A DNA stretch of 20,627 nt from Candidatus Bipolaricaulota bacterium (lineage in GTDB: Bacteria; Bipolaricaulota; Bipolaricaulia; RBG-16-55-9). The notes below the pieces were generated by a model, which worked only from the letters and a program-made list of their open reading frames with translations, searched no databases and was not told the DNA's origin. Of the stretch, positions 1-6,333 are shown piece after piece (positions within the stretch are counted from its first letter, which is position 1; each line of letters starts with the position of its first letter). The DNA is taken from positions 1 to 20,627 of the forward strand of contig JALUUA010000008.1 of assembly GCA_027021605.1 (NCBI GenBank), read 5' to 3'. A program made the translations under genes and the position numbers.

Positions 1-1
1 G

Positions 2-145
2 GTCCGGGCCAACTGGCCCGCCTTCGACTTCGACAACGACGGCGACGTCGACTTCGACGACGTGCTCACCCTCCATGCGCTTCGGCAATCCCAGGACGGC
101 TCGAACCCGGACCCGGACCCGGACCCGGACTCGGGATCGGGATAA
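2..145 (+). CDS. C-terminal end of a secreted Ca-binding (dockerin/EF-hand-like) protein, 5' partial
   Basis: This is the last 47 codons of a gene that begins left of the window, read in frame 2 and ending at TAA 143-145. It contains one clear EF-hand/dockerin-type loop of the form D-x-D-x-D-G-x-V-D-x-x-D, followed by a short helix-like stretch (VLTLHALRQ). The tail is low-complexity and acidic (four P-D pairs, then SGSG). The family is known: such loops bind calcium at the end of secreted or surface proteins. The body of the protein is not visible, so its function cannot be given. The tail is encoded by a GGACCC hexamer array that also lies inside an overlapping frame of the next ORF. Confidence 0.72.
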   Translation, partial: VRANWPAFDFDNDGDVDFDDVLTLHALRQSQDGSNPDPDPDPDSGSG

Positions 146-156
146 GGCCCGGCCGC

Positions 157-161
157 GGAGG
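157..161 (+). promoter_or_regulatory. Ribosome binding site that sets the start of the 984-aa envelope protein
   Basis: GGAGG lies 9 nt upstream of an in-frame GTG at 171. It supports that codon over the ATG at 75. The ATG start would add 32 residues made of an arginine-threonine run, which is only the shadow of the upstream gene's repeat. Confidence 0.7.
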
Positions 162-170
162 CGGGGGGGC

Positions 171-3125
171 GTGGCGCGCGGGCTTCTCGTCGCTCTTGGC
201 GTTCTGGTGGGGCTGGTGGGGCTTTCCCCCCCGGGGATCGGGCCCGCCCGCGCGCAGCCGGGCCCCGGCGCGGGCGTGGACGTGGTGGCGCTTACGCCGC
301 CGCAGCGGGCCGTGCCGGGCGACTTCGTCACCGCCGCGTTCGAGGTGCGCAACGCGGGGGCGGAGCCCGATACGCTCCTGCTGCGCGTCGCGGTCTCGGT
401 GGGCCTGCAGCCGCTGGGGGCCCCCTCCCCCTCTTCCTTGGTCCTCGGCGCGGGGGAGGCCCAGACGGTCTTCGTCACGGTCTCCGTGACCCCCAGGACC
501 CCGGCCGGGGAGGGGTTTATCGCGCTGCGGGCCGTCTCCTCCGCCGACCCGGCGATCTCCGACGAGGACCGCGTCGTCGTCCGGATCGAGGAGGTCCCCG
601 GCCTCGAGCTGCTCCCGCCGCCGGAGCGGAAGGTGGAGCCGGGCGAGACGGCGGTCCTCCCCTTTCGGGTGCGCAACGTGGGGAACGCCCTGGACCGCGT
701 GGCGTTCTTCGCGGAGTCGCTGCGCGGCTTTGCCGCGACGGTGGAGCCACCGGGGCTGGAGCTGCTCCCCGGGGAAGAGCGAACGGTGCGCGTCTCCCTG
801 GCGATCCCGGCGGAGGCGGCCCCCGGGCGGGAGCGCCTCCGGCTGCGGGCCCGCTCCGTGCTCTTCGGGGTCGAGGCCGAGGCGACCGCGGAGCTGACCG
901 TGCTGCCCCCCGCGCCGGAGCGGGTGAGCCGAACCCTCGCCCTCGAGGTCCCCTCGCAGCTGGCCCTCTCGGTGCGGGGCACCTCCGCCGCCGGCGCGCA
1001 CTTCCTCCAGCGCCTGAGCGGGGAGGCGGCCCTCGACGGCGGGGCGGGGACGCTGAGCTACGCCCTCGGGCTGCGCGACCTCGTGGAGGTCGAGGAGCTG
1101 CGCTTCCTCCTGGAGCGGACCCGCTTCGGGACGACCCTGGGGGACCTGCGCCTCCCCCTCTCCGACCTCCTGGTGCTGGCGGGTCGGGGGCTGCGGTTTA
1201 CGGCCAAGGCGGGTCCGGCCCCCGAGAGCCCCACCCGGGTGACGCTGGCGGCCGTCGCGGCCCCCGCCCCCGGCGGTCGCCCGCTGTGGCTGGGCGGCCG
1301 GGGGGCCCTGCAGCTGGGGATGTGGCTCCCCTCGCTGGCCGTCCAGTTCCGGCCCAACCCCGAGGCGCTGCTGGCCTCCGTCACGCTGGAGACGCTGCAG
1401 CCCGTGGGGGGCTTCGGGGACCTGGCCGCCACCGGGGCCTGGAGCTTCGAGCCGGGGGCCGGGCGGGAGGACCGCGCCTTCCTCGTGCGCAACCGGCTGC
1501 GGCTGGGCCCGTTTGAGGCCGTCGGGGAGGTCCTCCGGGTGGGGACGGACTTCCCGGAGGCGCGCGCCGACGAGTCCGGGGTGCGCTTCGTCCAGCGCTG
1601 GGGGTTCCCCCGGGGGGGCGTCGTCCAGGGCCTCTTTGAGCGGATTCAGAACAACGTCCAGGGCGACCCGGCCGTGCCCACCGTGATCGACACCCGCGCC
1701 GTCGTCTCCGCCCGCCTGCCCCTGGACCCGCTCCCGACGCTCTCCTTCCAGGTCGACGCCCGCACGCGCACCCACCCCGCGCCCCCCCTCGTGACGGACC
1801 TCCAGGACGTCGGGGTCGAGGTGCGGCTGGCTCAGCCGGCCGGGCCGCTGACGTTCGCGCTCACCCACCGGCGCGACCGCGCCCGCGATCTCGTGGCGGG
1901 CACGGACACGGAGCGGCTCACCTGGCGCTGGGACGCGGACCTGCGCCTGCGCCCGCTGCGGGCGCTCTTCCGGGTCGAGCTCGAGACCCTGCGGGACCCC
2001 CTTCAGGATCTCGTGCTGAATCGGACGCTCGGCGCCCTGGTCAGCACCCGGATCGCCCTACCGCCCGCCTCCTTGAGCCTTACCCTCGAGCGCTTCGCCG
2101 ACGAGGTCGAACTCGCCGCCGCCCTGGAGGTCGAGATGGGACGGCTCTCGGTCTCGACGGGGAGCGCGCTCCGCCGGGACGCTTCGGGGGCGTTCCGCCT
2201 CTCGTTCGGCTTTGCGGCCGCCCTGCTCTTCGAGGTCCCGGTCCCCTTCCTCCCGACGAAGGGCCAGCTGGAGGGGTTCGTCTTCGTGGATGAGGACCGG
2301 GACGGGGTGCGCGACCCCGGGGAGCCCGGCGTCCCGAACCTCGTCCTCACCCTGGACGGGCTCCGGGCGCGCACGGACCCGCGGGGGAGCGGCTTCTTCC
2401 GCTTTCCGCCCCGGGAGCCGGGCGTCTACGAGCTCGCCATCGAGGACCTCCCCGCGGGCCTTACGAGCTTCCTGCCCCTGCCCCAGCGGGTCGAGATCCG
2501 CGCGGGCGAGGTCCGGCGGCTCGACCTCCCCGTGGGGCGGGTGGCCGCGGTGCGCGGCGCCGTCTTCCTCGACGGGGACGCGGACGGGGTGCGCGACCCC
2601 GGGGAGCCCGGGCTCCCCGGGGTCCGGGTGCTGGCCTTCGGCCCGGAGGGCCTCCGCCGGACGGCCCTCACCGGGGACGACGGGGGGTTCGCCCTGCCCG
2701 GGCTGGTCCCCGGCCCCTGGCGGATCGTGCTGGATGTACAAAGTCTCCCGGAGCGCCACGAGCCGACGACGCCCACGGAGGTGCGCCTCGAGCTGGCCTC
2801 CGGAGAGGTGGCGGAGGTCGCCTTCGGGGTGCGGGAGGTCCCCCCCGTGGTCCGCTTCTCGCCCACGGCCGAGTTCACCGTCACACCTGAGCGGCCCCGG
2901 GCCGGGGAGGTCGTGACCTTCGACGCGTCGGCCTCCTTCGACGTCGACGGGCGGATCGTGGCGTACGTCTGGGACTTCGACGGCGACGGGTCCCCCGACG
3001 CGGAAGGGGTCGTCGTGGAGCACGTCTTCGCCGAGCCCGGGACGTACGACGTCACCCTCACCGTGACGGACGACGACGGGCTGGAGGGACGGCGCACCCG
3101 GACCGTGGAGGTGTTGCCGCCCTAA
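171..3125 (+). CDS. Large envelope protein: NEW/CARDB-like, barrel-like, two SdrB-like and one PKD domain
   Basis: This is a 984-aa protein starting at GTG 171, 25 nt after the upstream stop. Residues 1-30 form a signal peptide (hydrophobic LLVALGVLVGLVGL, then a PARAQ-like cleavage region). Two tandem Ig-like domains of the NEW/CARDB type follow (about 36-140 and 142-245; each has a V-x-P-G-[DE] start and an R-N-x-G core). Residues 250-695 alternate short amphipathic strands rich in Leu and Arg, as in an outer-membrane barrel or usher-like protein. Two SdrB-like domains follow (about 697-790 and 790-890), each with a D-x-D-x-D-G-V-R-D-P-G-E-P-G loop. A C-terminal PKD domain has the Y-V-W-D-F-D-G-D-G signature and ends in TVEVLPP. 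The barrel is an inference from composition; the flanking domains are clearer. It probably acts on the outer surface, but the partner is unknown. It follows another secreted Ca-binding protein, so the two may be cotranscribed. Confidence 0.8.
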   Translation: MARGLLVALGVLVGLVGLSPPGIGPARAQPGPGAGVDVVALTPPQRAVPGDFVTAAFEVRNAGAEPDTLLLRVAVSVGLQPLGAPSPSSLVLGAGEAQTVFVTVSVTPRTPAGEGFIALRAVSSADPAISDEDRVVVRIEEVPGLELLPPPERKVEPGETAVLPFRVRNVGNALDRVAFFAESLRGFAATVEPPGLELLPGEERTVRVSLAIPAEAAPGRERLRLRARSVLFGVEAEATAELTVLPPAPERVSRTLALEVPSQLALSVRGTSAAGAHFLQRLSGEAALDGGAGTLSYALGLRDLVEVEELRFLLERTRFGTTLGDLRLPLSDLLVLAGRGLRFTAKAGPAPESPTRVTLAAVAAPAPGGRPLWLGGRGALQLGMWLPSLAVQFRPNPEALLASVTLETLQPVGGFGDLAATGAWSFEPGAGREDRAFLVRNRLRLGPFEAVGEVLRVGTDFPEARADESGVRFVQRWGFPRGGVVQGLFERIQNNVQGDPAVPTVIDTRAVVSARLPLDPLPTLSFQVDARTRTHPAPPLVTDLQDVGVEVRLAQPAGPLTFALTHRRDRARDLVAGTDTERLTWRWDADLRLRPLRALFRVELETLRDPLQDLVLNRTLGALVSTRIALPPASLSLTLERFADEVELAAALEVEMGRLSVSTGSALRRDASGAFRLSFGFAAALLFEVPVPFLPTKGQLEGFVFVDEDRDGVRDPGEPGVPNLVLTLDGLRARTDPRGSGFFRFPPREPGVYELAIEDLPAGLTSFLPLPQRVEIRAGEVRRLDLPVGRVAAVRGAVFLDGDADGVRDPGEPGLPGVRVLAFGPEGLRRTALTGDDGGFALPGLVPGPWRIVLDVQSLPERHEPTTPTEVRLELASGEVAEVAFGVREVPPVVRFSPTAEFTVTPERPRAGEVVTFDASASFDVDGRIVAYVWDFDGDGSPDAEGVVVEHVFAEPGTYDVTLTVTDDDGLEGRRTRTVEVLPP
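2301..2611 (+). repeat. Exact 29-nt direct repeat in the two SdrB-like domains
   Basis: Bases 2301-2329 and 2583-2611 are identical over 29 nt and 282 bp apart, a multiple of three. Both encode the D-G-V-R-D-P-G-E-P-G calcium-loop segment of successive SdrB-like domains. The rest of the two domains has diverged much more, so this patch reflects strong codon-level constraint or recent recombination. Confidence 0.85.
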
Positions 3126-3156
3126 AACCGGGGATAGGGGCCCGCCCGGCCCGCTA

Positions 3157-3179
3157 GGGGGAGCCGGGGCGGGGAGGGG
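3157..3179 (+). other. G-quadruplex motif
   Basis: The intergenic stretch after the stop at 3125 carries four G-runs (3157-3161, 3166-3169, 3171-3174, 3176-3179) with loops of 4, 1 and 1 nt. This satisfies the usual G4 rule on the plus strand. It overlaps the left arm of the hairpin at 3167-3193, so the two folds are mutually exclusive. Confidence 0.55.
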
Positions 3180-3193
3180 TTGCCTCCCCGCCC
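3167..3193 (+). terminator. Strong GC hairpin, possible terminator without U-tract
   Basis: An 11-bp perfect stem (3167-3177 with 3183-3193) closes a 5-nt loop, 41 nt after the stop of the envelope protein. No T-run follows, so it is not a textbook intrinsic terminator. It could be an RNA 3'-end stabiliser or a pause site. The remaining intergenic sequence to 3289 is polypurine (GGGGGAGA-type runs) and ends in the xseB ribosome binding site. Confidence 0.45.
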
Positions 3194-3289
3194 GTCCCGG
3201 GCCAGAATAGGGGGACCTCCGGGCGGGAAAGCGGGAGCAGCCGGGAAGCAGAGGGGGAGAGGGGGAGACGGGAAGAAGGGAGGCTGTCC

Positions 3290-3625
3290 ATGGCAACGGA
3301 AAGGCCGACGGGGGAGGGGGCTCCCCCCGAGCGGGACCCCTACCGCCCCGGACGCGCACACGAGGGGCACGAGGAAGGGCACGAGAAGGGGCAAGGGGGA
3401 AGGAGAGGGGGGGAGCTGCGCGTGGAGGAGGCGCTCGCGCGCCTGGAGGCGATCGTGCGGGCGCTGGAGGGGGACGAGATCCCGTTGGAGGACTCCCTGC
3501 GGCTCTTCGAGGAAGGGGTGCGCCTGGCGGACGCCCTCAAGAGGCGCCTCGAGGAGAGCGAGCTTCGGGTGCGCAGGGTGCTCGAGGAGGCCGAGGGATT
3601 TCGCCTGGAGGACTTCGACCTCTAG
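3290..3625 (+). CDS. xseB: Exodeoxyribonuclease VII small subunit
   Basis: This 111-aa protein is the small subunit of exonuclease VII, which degrades single-stranded DNA together with XseA in the cytoplasm. Residues 45-95 carry the family core: EEALARLE-x-IV-x-x-LE, then IPLEDSLRLFEEGVRLADAL and L-x-x-x-E-x-x-V. The ATG at 3290 has GGGAGG 6 nt upstream. Family members are usually about 70-80 aa; here a 40-residue Gly/Glu/His-rich N-terminal extension (EGHEEGHEKG) is added. A second in-frame start, GTG 3422, has its own purine-rich site (GGGGGGAG) and would give a 67-aa core protein. No xseA is visible in the window. The family call is firm; the start is less certain. Confidence 0.9.
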   Translation: MATERPTGEGAPPERDPYRPGRAHEGHEEGHEKGQGGRRGGELRVEEALARLEAIVRALEGDEIPLEDSLRLFEEGVRLADALKRRLEESELRVRRVLEEAEGFRLEDFDL

Positions 3626-3709
3626 CCCCTCGTCCCGGCCTTAGCCGTCCATTCCCCCTTTGTTTGGAGGCCCTGAGGGCGCCCAGGAGGCCCGAGGCCC
3701 ACGACGCTC

Positions 3710-4438
3710 ATGGTGCACTTGAACTTCGTTTCCGTGCTCCTCGCGCTGGTGGCCGGGCTCTCGGATTGGGTAGCGGGGTGGCTCACCTTCCGGTGCGCCT
3801 CGCGCCTGGGGGTGGGCCGGGAGCCCCGGTACCTCATCGCGTTTGCCGCCGGGGTCCTGCTGGCCGTCGTCTTCTTCGAGGTGCTCCCCGAGGTGGACCT
3901 CACCGCCCATTACGGCTTTTTGGCCCTGGGGTTCTTCACCTTCTACGTGCTGGAGAAGGGGATGATGCTCCACGCCTGCGGGGAGGAGGAGTGCGAGGTG
4001 CACGCGATCGGACCCGTGGCCGTGGTGGGGATGGCCCTCGATAACGTCCTCGACGGGGTGGGGATCGCCACGGGCTTCCTGCTCGACCCCCTGCTGGGGG
4101 CGATGATCACCCTGGCAGTCGTGCTCCACGAGATCCCGCAGGGGATGGCCTCCGCGATCATCATGGAGGGGGCGGGCTGGCCGCGGAGGCGCATCTACGC
4201 CACGCTGGGGCTGGCCGGAGCCCTCTACCCCGTCGGGGCGCTGCTGGCGGGGTTCCTCCCCGAGGAGGTCCTGCCCGCGGCGCTCGCCTTCATCGCGGGG
4301 GATTTCCTGTACATCGGGGCCGGGGACCTGTTGCCGGAAGCCCACCGCCGCTTCAACGCATGGGTGATCCTCGCCGTCCTCCTGGGCGTGGGGCTGGTGG
4401 GGCTGCTCTCCCTGCTCCTCCCCGGCGGACACGCGTAA
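3710..4438 (+). CDS. ZIP-family divalent metal transporter
   Basis: A 242-aa inner-membrane protein with about seven to eight hydrophobic segments, matching ZIP transporters that move zinc, iron or similar ions into the cytoplasm. The two metal-binding helices are recognisable: DNVLDG (residues 111-116) in the place of the usual HNxxDG, and HEIPQG (140-145) in the place of HEIPxE. The final helix pair carries the family-like A-G-D-F-L-Y-I-G-A-G-D-L-L-P-E-A. A cytosolic-loop-like patch HACGEEECEVH (88-98) could bind metal. Replacing the first His by Asp and the Glu by Gly at the binding helices may change specificity. The ATG at 3710 has only a GAGG 12 nt away; GTG 3713 is next to it. It follows xseB by 84 nt on the same strand. 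The substrate is not known. Confidence 0.82.
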   Translation: MVHLNFVSVLLALVAGLSDWVAGWLTFRCASRLGVGREPRYLIAFAAGVLLAVVFFEVLPEVDLTAHYGFLALGFFTFYVLEKGMMLHACGEEECEVHAIGPVAVVGMALDNVLDGVGIATGFLLDPLLGAMITLAVVLHEIPQGMASAIIMEGAGWPRRRIYATLGLAGALYPVGALLAGFLPEEVLPAALAFIAGDFLYIGAGDLLPEAHRRFNAWVILAVLLGVGLVGLLSLLLPGGHA

Positions 4439-4459
4439 GCTTATTGCTGTTGTTTTGGC

Positions 4460-4483
4460 TTTTACTTTTACTCTTACTCTTGC
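4460..4483 (+). repeat. T-rich hexamer repeat in the convergent intergenic gap
   Basis: Two exact TTTTAC units are followed by two variants (TCTTAC and TCTTGC) within the 60-bp gap between convergent stops at 4438 and 4499. The gap is strikingly A+T-rich for this window. I see no hairpin, so it is not an intrinsic terminator by itself, though a pyrimidine-rich tract here could assist termination of the plus-strand gene. Confidence 0.6.
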
Positions 4484-4498
4484 TGAATTCTAGTGCCC

Positions 4499-5506
4499 TC
4501 AGGGCGTGGTGAGCGTGTAGACGATCCCCAGGCTGTAGTCCCCCGGGGGGTCCCGGTCGTAGCTCAAGAGCACGCGGACGTGGGCCGTAAGCGCGATCCC
4601 CACGCCCGGCGTGCCCCGGGCGGCCTGCGCGGGCGCGGTCGAGAGGGCCGTGTACGCGCCCTGCCGGGCGGTCACCCGGCCGTCGGAGGTGGTGATCCGC
4701 CAGAGGAGGTCCCCGGCGGGCTTTCCGGGGTCGGGGTACGGACCCGAGTAGCTCCACGTCGCGCCGCCCGCCTGGATGTAGAGCACCCAATCCGTTCCCC
4801 CGCTGTCAACGGTGATCGTCTGGGCCGGGGAGATCTCTGCGTAGCCAAGGTCGTACTCCGCCGCGCCGAGGGTGCCCCCGTTGATCGTCGCGGGGCTTAC
4901 GCTGAGGCCCTGGCCCGGGAGGACGTAGTAGACGCGGACGGGGACCCAGTCGAGCCGCCCGCGGACGTTGGACCCCTGCACAAGGAGCCGCACCACGAAG
5001 TTCGGGTCGCTCAGGTCCGCGGCCGTCCACGCGGTCCGCCCCCAAAGGTCCGTCGGCCCCCCCAGGACCCGGGTCGTCTCCTGCGGCGGGAGGGCGCCGG
5101 TGGTGTACCCCGTGGAGGTCCAGTTGAGGCCCCCGTCCCAGGACAGCTCCACGGCCAGCGCCCCGCCCGGCTGCCGCCGGTCCCAGGCGTCGAGGCGGAC
5201 CTCGATCCCCACCACCTGCGCTCCCGGGGGGAGGACGATGCCGTAGCCCCCGTAGAAGTGGAGGAACCGGAACCCCCCAAAGCGCGCCCTCCCCCCGCCG
5301 TCGGCGAAGGCCCCCGTCGGGTTCTGAAAGAGCCCCAGCTGCTGGGTGGGGCTAAACCAGGGGGTTACCGACTGCCCCCGCCCCTCCTGCGGCCCCACCG
5401 AGACGAGCCCCCCCACCAGGAGCCCCACAACGAGCGCGAGGACCCCCGCGCGGGGGAGGGGACGGGCGGGCCGCGCGGCCGCGGCCGTGGGCGCGTTCGC
5501 CCTCAC
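4499..5506 (-). CDS. Secreted protein: jelly-roll-like domain plus shared C-terminal beta domain
   Basis: This 335-aa protein starts at GTG 5506, 49 nt after the stop of the 181-aa gene, preceded by a G-run (GGGGGG) about 8 nt upstream. Residues 16-45 form a signal peptide (VLALVVGLLVGGLV). Residues 48-195 look like a carbohydrate-binding-type jelly roll, with the recurrent pattern T-D-L-W-G-R-T-x-W-T-x-x-D-L and ending L-D-W-V-P-V-R-V-Y-Y. Residues 198-335 align with the whole mature 181-aa neighbour: shared AEYD-x-G-[FY]-A-E-x-SPAQ, ATWSY, RVLL-x-Y, DP-x-GDY and a terminal YTLTT. A W-x-L triplet inside this domain and the T-x-T-Y-T-L end recall WxL domains, but I cannot assign that family. 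It is probably cotranscribed from the c-di-GMP-riboswitch promoter. Confidence 0.75.
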   Translation of the reverse strand: MRANAPTAAAARPARPLPRAGVLALVVGLLVGGLVSVGPQEGRGQSVTPWFSPTQQLGLFQNPTGAFADGGGRARFGGFRFLHFYGGYGIVLPPGAQVVGIEVRLDAWDRRQPGGALAVELSWDGGLNWTSTGYTTGALPPQETTRVLGGPTDLWGRTAWTAADLSDPNFVVRLLVQGSNVRGRLDWVPVRVYYVLPGQGLSVSPATINGGTLGAAEYDLGYAEISPAQTITVDSGGTDWVLYIQAGGATWSYSGPYPDPGKPAGDLLWRITTSDGRVTARQGAYTALSTAPAQAARGTPGVGIALTAHVRVLLSYDRDPPGDYSLGIVYTLTTP

Positions 5507-5555
5507 GGCGACGTCCCCCCGTTCGTCGTCCTCGTTCCCCGCCGTCGGCTTCCCC

Positions 5556-6101
5556 TCACTGGGTGGTCAGCGTGTAGGTGATCGTCATCTGGTAGTCCCC
5601 GGCGGGGTCCTGGGCGTAGTCGAGGAGCACCCGGAAGTGGGTCTGCAGCTGGATGTTCGCCCCGCGGTTTCCGGCGGCGACCTGGGCGTCGGTGGTGGCC
5701 ATCCCCGCGTAGGTGCCGCTGACGGTCGTGACGCGGGAGTCGGAGGAGGTCGCCCGCCACTCGAGGTCGCTGGTGGGCTTGTTGGGGTCGGCGATCGTCA
5801 TCCCCGCGGGCGGGGTGTAGCTCCAAGTCGCCGTGTCCGCCCGGACGTTGAGCTGCCAGGGGACGTTGCTCTTGACCGTGACGTTCTGGGCCGGGCTCTT
5901 CTCCGCGAACCCCTGGTCGTACTCGGCCTGCCCCACCGTCCCGAAGTCGACCGTGTTGGTATCCAGGGCGAGGGCCTGGACGATGGCCGCCGTCAGGAGA
6001 ACGGTGGTCCCCTGTGTCACCTGGGCCTGACCGGCCGAGATGCCTCCCACAACGAGCGCCGCTCCGAAGAGCACGAGAACGCCAACGATCCGCACTGCCA
6101 T
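5556..6101 (-). CDS. Secreted beta-sandwich protein of unknown family, first gene after a c-di-GMP riboswitch
   Basis: This 181-aa protein starts at ATG 6101 with GGGAGG 10 nt upstream. A signal peptide spans residues 1-27 (VGVLVLFGAALVVGG, cleavage near AGQAQ). The mature part is strand-rich without cysteines and carries the same domain as the C-terminal half of the next gene. Landmarks are V-D-F-G-T-V near residue 52, AEYDQGFAEKSPAQ near 60, WQL near 82, ATWSY near 91 and a terminal DYQMTITYTLTT. The W-x-L plus final TYTLT resembles WxL or coat-protein-U-like folds only loosely. It has no catalytic motif, so a structural or binding role outside the inner membrane is the best inference. The leader contains the riboswitch at 6178-6264, so expression probably answers to c-di-GMP. 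Confidence 0.78.
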   Translation of the reverse strand: MAVRIVGVLVLFGAALVVGGISAGQAQVTQGTTVLLTAAIVQALALDTNTVDFGTVGQAEYDQGFAEKSPAQNVTVKSNVPWQLNVRADTATWSYTPPAGMTIADPNKPTSDLEWRATSSDSRVTTVSGTYAGMATTDAQVAAGNRGANIQLQTHFRVLLDYAQDPAGDYQMTITYTLTTQ

Positions 6102-6177
6102 CGTTGCTCAACCTCCCTGCGACTTCCTTCTTGTTTGTCGATTGGGTTTGGGTGCCGCCGGTTGGGTTGCGGCTGTG

Positions 6178-6264
6178 CGGCAAGTGCGGCAGCTCGGCCG
6201 TCCGCGTGGGACCCGTAGCTTTGCGCCCCCGGATCGCTCCGGGTTTGCCCTTGTCACCTTGCCG
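6178..6264 (-). promoter_or_regulatory. Cyclic di-GMP-I (GEMM-I) riboswitch aptamer
   Basis: Read on the minus strand, the leader of the 181-aa gene shows every GEMM-I landmark in order. P1 is CGGCAAG (6264-6258) paired with CTTGCCG (6184-6178). Then comes AGGGCAAACC (6251-6242), and P1b CCCGGA/TCCGGG closed by a GCGA GNRA tetraloop (6237-6234). Next is GGCGCAAAGC (6227-6218), in the place of the consensus GACGCAAAGCC, followed by TACGGGTC. Last is the 3' strand GGCCGAGCTGCC, matching the GCCGGGCTGCC consensus. The class binds c-di-GMP and is known to control motility, pilus, cytochrome and surface-protein genes. The expression platform is unclear: 76 nt separate P1 from the ATG, with a possible GCCG/CGGC hairpin but no U-tract. 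Confidence 0.88.
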
Positions 6265-6294
6265 TTTTTTGAGAAAAATTCTCGTTTCGCCCTC

Positions 6295-6323
6295 TATTTA
6301 CCGCGTCCTCTGGGATTTGTCAA
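6295..6323 (-). promoter_or_regulatory. Sigma70 promoter for the riboswitch operon
   Basis: On the minus strand TTGACA (6323-6318, perfect -35) is followed by a 17-nt spacer and TAAATA (6300-6295). Transcription would begin near 6288, about 24 nt before the aptamer, as expected for a leader riboswitch. It starts 11 nt beyond the stop of the 649-aa gene. Confidence 0.7.
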
Positions 6324-6333
6324 GTGTTGGCGA

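Noticed and set aside
75..170. ATG 75 as the start of the 984-aa protein
   Set aside because: It overlaps the coding end of the upstream gene and adds only an Arg-Thr repeat shadow; GTG 171 has a well-placed GGAGG and opens directly into the signal peptide.
66..1868. Long antisense open frame opposite the envelope protein
   Set aside because: Composition is Gly/Arg/Pro/Glu/His shadow typical of high-GC antisense frames, it has no domain, and the plus strand has clear domains and a signal peptide.
6271..6283. GAGAA/TTCTC mini-hairpin next to an A/T run as a terminator
   Set aside because: Read on the minus strand it is followed by A residues, and on the plus strand the T-run precedes it; the polarity is wrong for an intrinsic terminator.
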